DNA of 64,000 nt from Pseudomonas indica NBRC 103045 (lineage in GTDB: Bacteria; Pseudomonadota; Gammaproteobacteria; Pseudomonadales; Pseudomonadaceae): positions 1 to 64,000 of the forward strand of contig NZ_BDAC01000025.1 of assembly GCF_002091635.1 (NCBI RefSeq), given 5' to 3'. The stretch's first letter is position 1, and each line of letters starts with the position of its first letter. Both the position numbers and the translations under genes were made by a program. Shown piece by piece: positions 15,493 to 23,128 of the stretch. The notes beneath the pieces are model-generated. The model was given only the letters and a program-made list of their open reading frames with translations. It searched no databases and was not told where the DNA came from.

Positions 15493-15597
15493 GATACCTT
15501 CAGGGGAACTTTCCCGCCCCCCTCGCCGCCAGAAAAGAGTAACGCCCGTTCAGGCCCTTGCCGGACCGCAGGGCATGCGCTCATTTCTGGAGGACCT

Positions 15598-16737
15598 ATG
15601 CAACAGTGGGATTTCTGGCTCAACCAGCTCTTCTGGCTGAACACCGCCATCGTGCTGACCGTGACCCTGGTCAGCTACCTGATTCTGCGCAGCCTGATCG
15701 GCATCCTGAGCAAGCGCTTGGCCACCTGGGCCGCGGGTCGTCAGAACAAGTTCTACGGTTTTGCCGTGGAAATGCTCAGGCGGACCAGCCGCTTCCTCTT
15801 GTTCGCCTTCTCGCTCCTGCTCGGCCTCAAGCTGATCGAACTGACGCCGAAGTGGGAGGACACCCTGTCCCACGGCTGGTTCATTGTGCTCGCCTTGCAG
15901 GTCGCGCTCTGGGTGGACACCGGCGTGCGTTTGTGGACCCAGAACCTGCTGTTCTCCAGCGACAGCCCGCGCAACCCGGTGACCACCACGCTCATCTCGA
16001 TCCTGGCGCGGATTCTCATCTGGTCGGTGATGCTGCTGTCGATCCTGGCCAATCTCGGCGTCAACATCACCGCGTTGGTGGCCAGCCTGGGGGTTGGCGG
16101 TATCGCCGTCGCGCTGGCCGTGCAGACCCTGCTCAGCGACATGTTCGCCTCGCTGTCGATCGGCGTGGACAAGCCCTTCGAGATCGGCGATTTCGTGGTG
16201 TTCGGCTCGGTGGCCGGCTCCATCGAGCACATCGGCCTGAAAACCACCCGCATCCGCAGCCTCAGCGGCGAACAGATCGTCTGCGCCAACTCCGAGCTGC
16301 TCAAGCAGACCCTGCACAACTACAAGCGCATGGAGCAGCGGCGGATCGTCTTCAAGTTCGGCATCACCTACGACACCCCGGCGGACAAGGTGCGCGAGGT
16401 GGCGGCGCTGGTCGCCCGGGTGATCAAGGCGATCCCCGATACCCGTTTCGACCGCGCCCACTTCCAGTCCTTCGGCGATTACCAGCTCACCTTCGAAGTG
16501 GTCTATTACGTGCTGAGTTCCGACTACAACAAGTACATGGATATCCAGCAGGAAATAAACCTCGGCCTGCTGCAAGGCCTGAAGGAGCTCGAGGTGAAAT
16601 TCGCCTTCCCGACCCGCAGCCTGGAGTTCGTCGGCGGCCAGTTTCCGGACATCAAGGTGGCGGGCCTGCAGGCGGAAAACCCGCCGGCCAGCAGCGGCGA
16701 AGCACGCCAGGAGAAAGGCCCGCGGCGGATGCCTTGA
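15598..16737 (+). CDS. MscS-family mechanosensitive channel
   Basis: 379 residues: about four hydrophobic segments in residues 10-180, then the pore-lining helix ITALVASLGVGGIAVALAVQ and the cytoplasmic beta domain (DKPFEIGDFVVFGSVAGSIEHIGLKTTRIRS), which is the MscS signature. It releases solutes on hypo-osmotic shock in the inner membrane. TGGAGGA precedes the ATG. The C-terminal tail is low-complexity. Monocistronic, convergent with the transglutaminase operon. Confidence 0.92.
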   Translation: MQQWDFWLNQLFWLNTAIVLTVTLVSYLILRSLIGILSKRLATWAAGRQNKFYGFAVEMLRRTSRFLLFAFSLLLGLKLIELTPKWEDTLSHGWFIVLALQVALWVDTGVRLWTQNLLFSSDSPRNPVTTTLISILARILIWSVMLLSILANLGVNITALVASLGVGGIAVALAVQTLLSDMFASLSIGVDKPFEIGDFVVFGSVAGSIEHIGLKTTRIRSLSGEQIVCANSELLKQTLHNYKRMEQRRIVFKFGITYDTPADKVREVAALVARVIKAIPDTRFDRAHFQSFGDYQLTFEVVYYVLSSDYNKYMDIQQEINLGLLQGLKELEVKFAFPTRSLEFVGGQFPDIKVAGLQAENPPASSGEARQEKGPRRMP

Positions 16738-16757
16738 GCACCCGCCGCCCCACTCGG

Positions 16758-17555
16758 CTACTGCTGCTGCACCTGCATCAGCGGCGATACCAGCACCCGG
16801 GCGTGCATCTGCTCGCCCCCGCCGCCCCGGCGCATGCCGCGTACTGGGCAGGCATCGAGGTAATCCAGCCCCACCGCCAACTTGAGATGGCGCTCCGGCC
16901 GGGTCAGGCAGTTGGTCACGTCGAAGCTGTACCAGGCGTCGCCAAGCCAGGCCTCGGCCCAGGCATGGCTGGACAGGTGCGTGCTGCTTTCGGTGTAGAG
17001 ATAACCGGATACGTAGCGTGCCGGCACGCCGAGGCTGCGCACGCAGGCGAGGAAGGCGTGGGCGTGGTCCTGGCAGACGCCGACACCGCCGGCGAAAGCC
17101 TCCGCCGCCGTGCTTTCCACCTGGGTGGTGCCCGGCTGGTAGGTGATCCGCGCATTGAGCGCCTGCATCAGGTCGGTGAGCGCGCTGCGGTCGCGGCGCT
17201 CCTTGCATTGGCTGGCGGCGAACTCGCGCAGCGCCTCGTCCGGCTGGGTCAGGCGGGTGAAGCGCAGGAACGGCAATGCCGACTGCCGGTCGTGCTCGGC
17301 GTCCTGGTGCTCGTCGATATCCACCTGGCCACGGGCGCCGATGACGATGGACTCGTGCGGTTCGTCGAGGGTCAGCACGTGGAGGATGTTGCCGTAGGGG
17401 TCGCGTTGCGCCCGGGCCGGGCGCGGCAGGTCGAGCTGCCAACTGATCACGTGCTGGCGCTCGCTCTCCTGGGGCGTGAGACGCAGATACTGGATGCTCG
17501 CGCGAACCTGATCGTCGTAGTGATAGGTGGTGTCGTGGCGAATGGAAAGTCTCAT
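16758..17555 (-). CDS. Transglutaminase-like protein
   Basis: The start at 17555 follows GGAGG and overlaps the upstream stop by 4 bases (ATGA). 265 residues: an N-terminal beta domain (MRLSIRHDTTYHYDDQVRASI) and a transglutaminase-like core with Cys in GGVGVCQDHAHAF, His in LSSHAWAEAWLG and Asp in WYSFDVTN, the papain-like triad. It is the third gene of an ATP-grasp / alpha-E / transglutaminase operon found in many bacteria and predicted to make or process a peptide. Substrate unknown. Cytoplasmic by absence of a signal. Confidence 0.9.
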   Translation of the reverse strand: MRLSIRHDTTYHYDDQVRASIQYLRLTPQESERQHVISWQLDLPRPARAQRDPYGNILHVLTLDEPHESIVIGARGQVDIDEHQDAEHDRQSALPFLRFTRLTQPDEALREFAASQCKERRDRSALTDLMQALNARITYQPGTTQVESTAAEAFAGGVGVCQDHAHAFLACVRSLGVPARYVSGYLYTESSTHLSSHAWAEAWLGDAWYSFDVTNCLTRPERHLKLAVGLDYLDACPVRGMRRGGGGEQMHARVLVSPLMQVQQQ

Positions 17556-18502
17556 GCGGCCTCCAGGTAGGAGCTGTGAATGGCGCTGGCAAGCTGGCGG
17601 ACCAGCAGGATGAAATCGGTGAGCCAGGTATGCAGGCCCTCGCCGAGGACTTCGTCGATGCCGGTGTAGCGCAGGCGAGCCTCCAGCTCGGCGGCCAGGC
17701 GCTGCGCCGGGCGGCCGTTGTCGCCGGGCAGCCCGCCGAGCATCAGGTTCAGTTCGTCCACGCAGGCACGCAGCGAGCGCGGTACGTCCGGGCGCAGCAA
17801 CAGCAGTTCGGTGACCTTGCGGGTGCGCGGCGAGCCCCGGTAGATCTCGGTGAACGCCTCGAACGAGGAGAGCGCGCGGAGCAAGGCGCTCCACTGGTAA
17901 TAGCCGCGGGCCGAGGTATCGCTGACCGCATCGGCTTCCTCGCCGAGCATTTCGTAGCGGGCATCGAGCAGGCGCAGGGTGTTGTCGGCCCGCTCGATGA
18001 AGGTGCCGAGGCGGATGAAACGGTACGCCTCACCGCGCATGATGGTGCCGAAGGTGGCCCCGCGGAACAGGTGCGAGCGCTCCTTCACCCACTCGCAGAA
18101 GCGGCTGATGCCGTAACGGCCGAGGCCCTGCTCGGCAATGCCGCGCATTTCCAGCCAACTGGCGTTGATGTTCTCCCACATGTCCGCGGTGATCCGTCCG
18201 CGCACCGCATGGGCGTTGCTGCGCGCAGCGGCCAGGCAGCTGTAGATGCTCGCCGGGTTGTCGGCATCCAGGGCGAAGAAATTCAGCATCCGCTCGGCAT
18301 GCAGCTCGCCATGGCGGTTCAGGTAGTCGTCCAGGGTGCCGGTGATCAGCAACGGCATGGCCAGTTCGTCGAGGCCGTCGCCACGGCCGTCCTGCGGCAT
18401 CAGCGACAGCGAATAGCTGACGTCGAGCATGCGCGCCAGGTTCTCGGCACGCTCCAGGTAACGCGACATCCAGTACAGGTCGGAGGCAGTTCTACTGAGC
18501 AT
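17552..18502 (-). CDS. Alpha-E domain protein
   Basis: 316 residues, almost all helical, starting MLSRTASDLYWMSRYLERAENLARML, the alpha-E family hallmark, with later ERADNTLRLLDARYEML. AAGGAAG precedes the ATG at 18502. No catalytic motif is known to me. It sits between the ATP-grasp gene (38 bases upstream) and the transglutaminase gene (4-base overlap), the usual arrangement, and is presumed to act with them as a complex. Confidence 0.9.
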   Translation of the reverse strand: MLSRTASDLYWMSRYLERAENLARMLDVSYSLSLMPQDGRGDGLDELAMPLLITGTLDDYLNRHGELHAERMLNFFALDADNPASIYSCLAAARSNAHAVRGRITADMWENINASWLEMRGIAEQGLGRYGISRFCEWVKERSHLFRGATFGTIMRGEAYRFIRLGTFIERADNTLRLLDARYEMLGEEADAVSDTSARGYYQWSALLRALSSFEAFTEIYRGSPRTRKVTELLLLRPDVPRSLRACVDELNLMLGGLPGDNGRPAQRLAAELEARLRYTGIDEVLGEGLHTWLTDFILLVRQLASAIHSSYLEAA

Positions 18503-18540
18503 GTTGCACTTCCTTTCTCGGGTTCCGGTGCGTGCGGAAC

Positions 18541-19950
18541 TCAGTCTTCTACGATCCAGGTGTCCTTGGTGCCGCCGCCCTGGGAGGAGTTGACCACCAG
18601 GGAGCCCTCGCGCAGCGCCACACGGGTCAGCCCGCCGGGCACCAACCGGGTCTCGCGGCCGGACAGCACGAAGGGACGCAGGTCGATGTGGCGCGGGGCG
18701 ATACCGGTCTCGACAAAGGTCGGACAGGTCGAGAGACACAGCGTCGGCTGGGCGATGTAGGCCTCCGGGCGCGCCTTCAGCCGGGTGCGGAAGGCTTCGA
18801 TCTCCGCCGCGCTGGCAGCCGGGCCGACCAGCATGCCGTAGCCGCCCGAGCCCTGGGTCTCCTTGACCACCAGCTCCGGCAGGTTGGCCAGCACGTGGGA
18901 CAGCTCCTCCGGCTTGCGGCATTGCCAGGTCGGCACGTTCTTCAGGATCGGCTCTTCGTCCAGGTAGAAGCGCACCATGTCGGTGACGAAGGGATAGACC
19001 GATTTGTCGTCCGCCACGCCGGTACCGATGGCGTTGGCCAGCACCACGTTACCGGAACGGTACGCCGCCAGCAGGCCAGGCACGCCGAGCATGGAGTCCG
19101 GGTTGAAGGCCAGCGGGTCGAGGAAGGCATCGTCCAGGCGCCGGTAGATCACGTCCACCTGGCGTGGCCCCGCCGTGGTGCGCATGTAGACACGGTCGTC
19201 GCGGACGAACAGGTCGGCACCCTCCACCAGCTCCACGCCCATTTCCCGGGCCAGGAAGGCGTGCTCGAAATAAGCACTGTTGAAGCGACCCGGGGTCAAT
19301 ACCACCACGCTGGGGTTGTCCAGCGGGCTGGAGCTTCTGAGGGTATCGAGCAGCAGGTTCGGGTAGTGATCGATCGGCGCGATGCGCTGCACCGCGAACA
19401 GCTCGGGGAACAGCCGCATCATCATCTTGCGGTCTTCCAGCATGTAGCTGACGCCACTCGGCGTGCGCAGGTTGTCCTCCAGCACGTAGTAGGTGCCGTC
19501 GCCGTCGCGTACCAGGTCGACACCGGAGATGTGCGAGTAGATATCGCGGTGCAGGTCCAGGCCCTGCATGGCCAGTTGGTACTGCTCATTGGCCAGCACC
19601 TGCTCCGGCGGGATGATGCCGGCCTTGAGGATGCGTTGGTCGTGGTAGAGATCGGCGAGAAACATGTTCAGCGCCTTGACGCGTTGGATGCAGCCGCGCT
19701 CGACGATGCGCCATTCGCTGGCCGGGATGCTGCGGGGGATGGTGTCGAAGGGGATCAGGCGTTCGGTGCCCTGCTCGTCCCCATAGAGGGTGAAGGTGAT
19801 GCCGGCGCGGTGGAACAGCAGGTCGGCTTCGCGCCTTCGCTGGGCCAGCAGTTCCGGCGGGGTGTCCGCCAGCCAGCGGGCGAACTCCTGGTAGTGTGGC
19901 CGGCAGTGGCCGTTCGCATCGTACATCTCGTCATAAAAGACGCGGGCCAT
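18541..19950 (-). CDS. Circularly permuted ATP-grasp family protein
   Basis: 469 residues with the conserved block YVLEDNLRTPSGVSYMLE and late ATP-binding motifs (VVKETQGSGGYGMLVGP; HIDLRPFVLSG; GGLTRVAL) of the circularly permuted ATP-grasp / DUF404-407 family. ATP-grasp enzymes join a carboxylate to an amine; here probably a peptide ligase. It heads the three-gene operon. An AT-rich stretch upstream (20010-20040) contains a TATATC-like -10. Confidence 0.92.
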   Translation of the reverse strand: MARVFYDEMYDANGHCRPHYQEFARWLADTPPELLAQRRREADLLFHRAGITFTLYGDEQGTERLIPFDTIPRSIPASEWRIVERGCIQRVKALNMFLADLYHDQRILKAGIIPPEQVLANEQYQLAMQGLDLHRDIYSHISGVDLVRDGDGTYYVLEDNLRTPSGVSYMLEDRKMMMRLFPELFAVQRIAPIDHYPNLLLDTLRSSSPLDNPSVVVLTPGRFNSAYFEHAFLAREMGVELVEGADLFVRDDRVYMRTTAGPRQVDVIYRRLDDAFLDPLAFNPDSMLGVPGLLAAYRSGNVVLANAIGTGVADDKSVYPFVTDMVRFYLDEEPILKNVPTWQCRKPEELSHVLANLPELVVKETQGSGGYGMLVGPAASAAEIEAFRTRLKARPEAYIAQPTLCLSTCPTFVETGIAPRHIDLRPFVLSGRETRLVPGGLTRVALREGSLVVNSSQGGGTKDTWIVED

Positions 19951-20042
19951 GATTGACTCCTTATCACCCGGACTCGAGGGTGACGTCGCAAGGCCCGTGC
20001 CAGGGAAAATTCTCCTTTTATTTCAAAGATATAACGATTGAA

Positions 20043-20082
20043 GCGAAGCATGTCGCACCACTTCGGTGCGCTTTCGCTTCGC
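20043..20082. terminator. Nested hairpin between amidotransferase and ATP-grasp genes
   Basis: An outer stem GCGAAGC/GCTTCGC encloses an inner stem CGCACC-acttc-GGTGCG with a small internal loop. There is no T run in either direction. It lies 50 bases after the stop of the glutamine amidotransferase gene and upstream of the next operon, so it probably separates the two transcripts. Confidence 0.4.
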
Positions 20083-20132
20083 TGGCAAATGCCGACGCCC
20101 CATTCTACGGCAGCCCCTCCACAGGAGGCCGC

Positions 20133-20843
20133 TCAGTCACCGAACGCCAACCCCAGCCAGTGCCGGTAGATGCCCTCGGCAACCCGCAACTGCGCCGCCA
20201 CCCGGCTTTCCAGGTCCTGCAGCATGTAGGGCCGGCCCTGCTGGCTGGGTTGGGTTTCGTCGAGCAGGTGGGCCCAGTCGGTGGTCCAGAGACGCACCAG
20301 TTCCTCGTCCAGCTCCGGGTGCCCTTGCAGCGCCAGTACCTTGTCGCCCCAGGAGAAGCCCTGGTTCGGGCACCAGGGGCTGGACAGCAGCCAGCGGGCG
20401 CCCTCCGGCAAGCCGAAGGTGTCGCTGTGCCACTGGAAGACCGGGAACTCTTCCGGAGCGTGGGCGAGCCAGGGGCTCCGCTCGGGCAGGTCGCGTCGGC
20501 TCAGGGGCTGCCAGCCGATCTCGGTGTAGGGCATGCGGTGCACCGAAGCGCCCAGCGCCTTGGCCAGGAGCTGGCCGCCGAGGCAATGGCCGATCACGGG
20601 AATATCGCGCCGGATGAAGTGCCGCAGCGCGGCGATTTCTGCCCCGATCCAAGGCAACGGATCGTTGACGCTCATCGGTCCGCCCATCACCGCCACGGCC
20701 TTGGGCCGGTCGAGGTCGACCGCCTCCAGTTCCCCCAGGTCGGCGCGCACCACGGTGAACGCTCGCTGCTGCACATCCAGCACACGGGCCAGATGCCCCG
20801 GCGGACAATAATCGACATGCGTGACAATCAGAATATCGGTCAT
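20133..20843 (-). CDS. Class I glutamine amidotransferase-like protein
   Basis: A 236-residue GATase1 domain with Cys87 in IGHCLGGQLL and His/Glu in ALQGHPELDEEL, so the triad is complete. AVMGGPMSVND is the usual early loop. Such GMP-synthase-like stand-alone proteins hydrolyse glutamine or modify gamma-glutamyl compounds; the substrate is unknown here. The start is at MTDILIVTHVD. Only distantly similar to the product of 8226-8954. Confidence 0.85.
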   Translation of the reverse strand: MTDILIVTHVDYCPPGHLARVLDVQQRAFTVVRADLGELEAVDLDRPKAVAVMGGPMSVNDPLPWIGAEIAALRHFIRRDIPVIGHCLGGQLLAKALGASVHRMPYTEIGWQPLSRRDLPERSPWLAHAPEEFPVFQWHSDTFGLPEGARWLLSSPWCPNQGFSWGDKVLALQGHPELDEELVRLWTTDWAHLLDETQPSQQGRPYMLQDLESRVAAQLRVAEGIYRHWLGLAFGD

Positions 20844-20989
20844 GGACTACCTCCGGTCAGACGGAAGGCAAAGCTCATGCCGAGCCCGGGGTAGCCGGGG
20901 AATGTTCGATACGACGGGAGATTTCGTTCACCGGGCCGGCATTCCTGCCGGCCGGTGATCTGCCAGGTCCGGATCGCGCATCCTGCGCG

Positions 20990-21331
20990 TCAGGTTCGCG
21001 GCATCAGGATTTCCTGAGTCACGCCCCAACCGTCCAGCACGCCGCCAAGCGGCGCGACGACCGACTCGAGGTCCTGCTCGAAGTCATCGATCCCGGCGTG
21101 GGTGGCATACATCACTTTACTGACCTGAAGGTGCCAGGCGCCGTCCTCCCGGGCGCTCACCTGGGCGTTCAACGACTCCCCACGAAAATTCTTCGCCGCC
21201 ATCCGGGCCCGGTCCTCGTCGGGGAAGATGGCATAGAACTCGATGGGATGGACGCGGGCGAAGTCGAAACCACCTTCTTTCATGCGGCGCAGAACATTGC
21301 TGCTGACATCATCGTGGAAGGCTGTACTCAT
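20990..21331 (-). CDS. RraB-like ribonuclease E inhibitor family protein
   Basis: The start at 21331 follows GAGAGGAGG. 113 residues with the family pattern: DDVSSNVLRRMKEGGFDFARVHPIEFYAIFPDEDRARMAA, then WHLQVSKVMYATHAGIDDFEQDLESVVAPLGGVLDGWG. RraB proteins bind RNase E and change mRNA decay; the identity as a true regulator is from family likeness. An in-frame start at 21409 has no ribosome site. Stand-alone and divergent from the BNR protein. Confidence 0.8.
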   Translation of the reverse strand: MSTAFHDDVSSNVLRRMKEGGFDFARVHPIEFYAIFPDEDRARMAAKNFRGESLNAQVSAREDGAWHLQVSKVMYATHAGIDDFEQDLESVVAPLGGVLDGWGVTQEILMPRT

Positions 21332-21711
21332 GAAGCGACCTCCTCTCAGGCGATGGATGGATTTACCGCTTTCATCGTCTTGCCGCCGCACCACTCGCAG
21401 CGGCATCACGGCACTCGGCGTGCCGCAGGGCTTCGGACAGGATCGTCCGAGGGGTCAAGGCCGATGCCGGAACGGCACCAGTGAATGACGTCGGGCAGGC
21501 GAATGCCGCCCAAGACACCGTCCCTTTCAGGGTAGGCCATCGGCCGCTCTCTGCCGAGCGACAAAACACCCTGTCACAAAACCGGCGACAGGCGGCACTT
21601 GGCCATCTGTCGATTCCGGCATTCGCCGAACGACTATGTATCGACCGCCAATCAGGGGCTTTGCTCCCGTTGGCTACACTGCTGCCAGGCCACGCCATGG
21701 AGGAACACCGC
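21332..21711. other. Divergent intergenic region, 380 bases
   Basis: It separates rraB-like (minus) and the BNR gene (plus). It contains an AT-richer patch around 21630-21660 and a possible TACACT -10 near 21675. The frame of the BNR gene stays open upstream to 21481, but only the ATG at 21712 has a good ribosome site (GGAGGAACACCGC), so the region is treated as non-coding. Confidence 0.55.
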
Positions 21712-22845
21712 ATGCCCCGCTCCGTCGACCTGTGGATCGCAACCCGCAAGGGCCTCTGGAAACTCGCCGGCGACGCCGGACGACAACGCTGGAGCCTGTC
21801 CGGCCCGCATTTCCTCGGCCATATCGTCCACCATGCCGTCGCCGACCCACGCAGACCCGGCGTGGTGCTGGCCGCGGCCCGCACCGGCCATCTCGGGCCG
21901 ACGGTGTTCCGCTCCGCCGACGGCGGCCAGACCTGGCAGGAAGCCGAGGCGCCGCCTGCATTTCCCAGCGAGCCGAACGGCCGGGTGCTCGACCACGTGT
22001 TCTGGCTCACCCCCGGCCATTCGTCGGAACCCGATGTCTGGTATGCCGGCAGCGTGCCCCAGGGCCTGTTCCGCAGCGACGACGACGGGCGCACCTGGCA
22101 GGGCGTGGAAGGCTTTAACCAGCACCCGCGCTACCGCGATTGGGCCGGCGATCCGGCTGAAGGCCCGCCCGGCGGCGCCAAGCTGCATTCGGTCCTGGTC
22201 GATCCCCGCGACGCGGCCCACCTCTATATCAGCATGTCCAGCGGCGGCACCTTCGAATCCCGCGACCGCGGCGCCTCCTGGCAACCGCTCAACCACGGGG
22301 TACGCGCCGACTTCCTGCCCGAGCCGCCACCCGGCAGCTACCACGAGTACGGCCACGATCCGCACTGCGTCCAGCTCCATCCGCTGGCGCCGGACCGGCT
22401 CTACCAGCAGAACCATTGCGGCATCTTCCGCCTCGACCGCCCGGGCGATACCTGGACCGACATCGGCGCCAACCTGCCGACGCCGGACAGCGTGCGCCAT
22501 GACATCGGCTTCCCGGTCACCCTGCACCCCCGCGATCCCGACACCCTCTGGGTCTTCCCGATGGATGCCACCGACGTCTGGCCGCGGGTATCGCCCCAGG
22601 GACGACCGTCGGTCTACCGTTCGCGGGATGGCGGAACGTCCTGGCAGCGGCTGGACAGCGGCCTGCCTGCCGAACAGGCCTGGTTCACCGTCAAGCGCCA
22701 GGCCATGAGCGCCGACAGCCACGACCCGGTCGGCGTCTATTTCGGCACCACCAGCGGCGAGGTCTGGGGCAGCACGGACGAAGGCGAACGCTGGACCTGC
22801 CTGGCCCGCTACCTGCCGGAAATCTACGGCGTCGAGGTGAGCTGA
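21712..22845 (+). CDS. BNR/Asp-box beta-propeller protein (sialidase-like fold)
   Basis: 377 residues with repeated Asp-box motifs S-x-D-x-G-x-x-W: SADGGQTW, SDDDGRTW, SRDRGASW, SRDGGTSW, STDEGERW, about five blades. The fold is that of exo-alpha-sialidases and Vps10-type propellers, but the catalytic sialidase arginines cannot be assigned. No signal peptide. It overlaps the next gene (MoaD-like) by one base, so the two are translationally coupled. The conserved pairing hints at a shared but unknown job. Confidence 0.85.
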   Translation: MPRSVDLWIATRKGLWKLAGDAGRQRWSLSGPHFLGHIVHHAVADPRRPGVVLAAARTGHLGPTVFRSADGGQTWQEAEAPPAFPSEPNGRVLDHVFWLTPGHSSEPDVWYAGSVPQGLFRSDDDGRTWQGVEGFNQHPRYRDWAGDPAEGPPGGAKLHSVLVDPRDAAHLYISMSSGGTFESRDRGASWQPLNHGVRADFLPEPPPGSYHEYGHDPHCVQLHPLAPDRLYQQNHCGIFRLDRPGDTWTDIGANLPTPDSVRHDIGFPVTLHPRDPDTLWVFPMDATDVWPRVSPQGRPSVYRSRDGGTSWQRLDSGLPAEQAWFTVKRQAMSADSHDPVGVYFGTTSGEVWGSTDEGERWTCLARYLPEIYGVEVS

Positions 22846-23108
22846 TGCGTATCCTGCTACCCACCCACGTGCAGAGCTATACCGGCGGGACCGCCGAGCT
22901 GGATCTGCCCGACGCCCCGACCCTGACCGCGCTGTTCACCGAACTGGACGCTCGCTACCCCGGTCTGCGTTTTCGTGTCATCGACGAACAGGGTGCCATG
23001 CGCCCGCACTTCAAGGCGTTCGTCAACGGCGAGATCGAGCGCGACATGCAGGCCGCGCTGCCGGCCGGCGCAGAAGTCATGCTGGTTGCCGCGCTGTCCG
23101 GCGGCTGA
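22845..23108 (+). CDS. MoaD/ThiS-family ubiquitin-like protein
   Basis: 87 residues with a beta-grasp pattern (GTAELDLPDAPTLTALFTELDARYPGL, HFKAFVNGE, AGAEVMLVAALSGG). The C-terminal Gly-Gly is exposed as needed for thiocarboxylation or conjugation. The ATG shares its A with the upstream TGA stop. It is not next to moa or thi genes, so a dedicated sulfur-carrier or tag role with the BNR propeller is possible; this is inference. Confidence 0.88.
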   Translation: MRILLPTHVQSYTGGTAELDLPDAPTLTALFTELDARYPGLRFRVIDEQGAMRPHFKAFVNGEIERDMQAALPAGAEVMLVAALSGG

Positions 23109-23128
23109 GACCACCGCCAGGCCCGACA

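Noticed and set aside
15550..17592. Very long open frames on both strands (up to about 680 codons) across the MscS and transglutaminase genes
   Set aside because: They are antisense or out-of-frame shadows caused by GC-rich codon use; the real genes have family motifs and ribosome sites.
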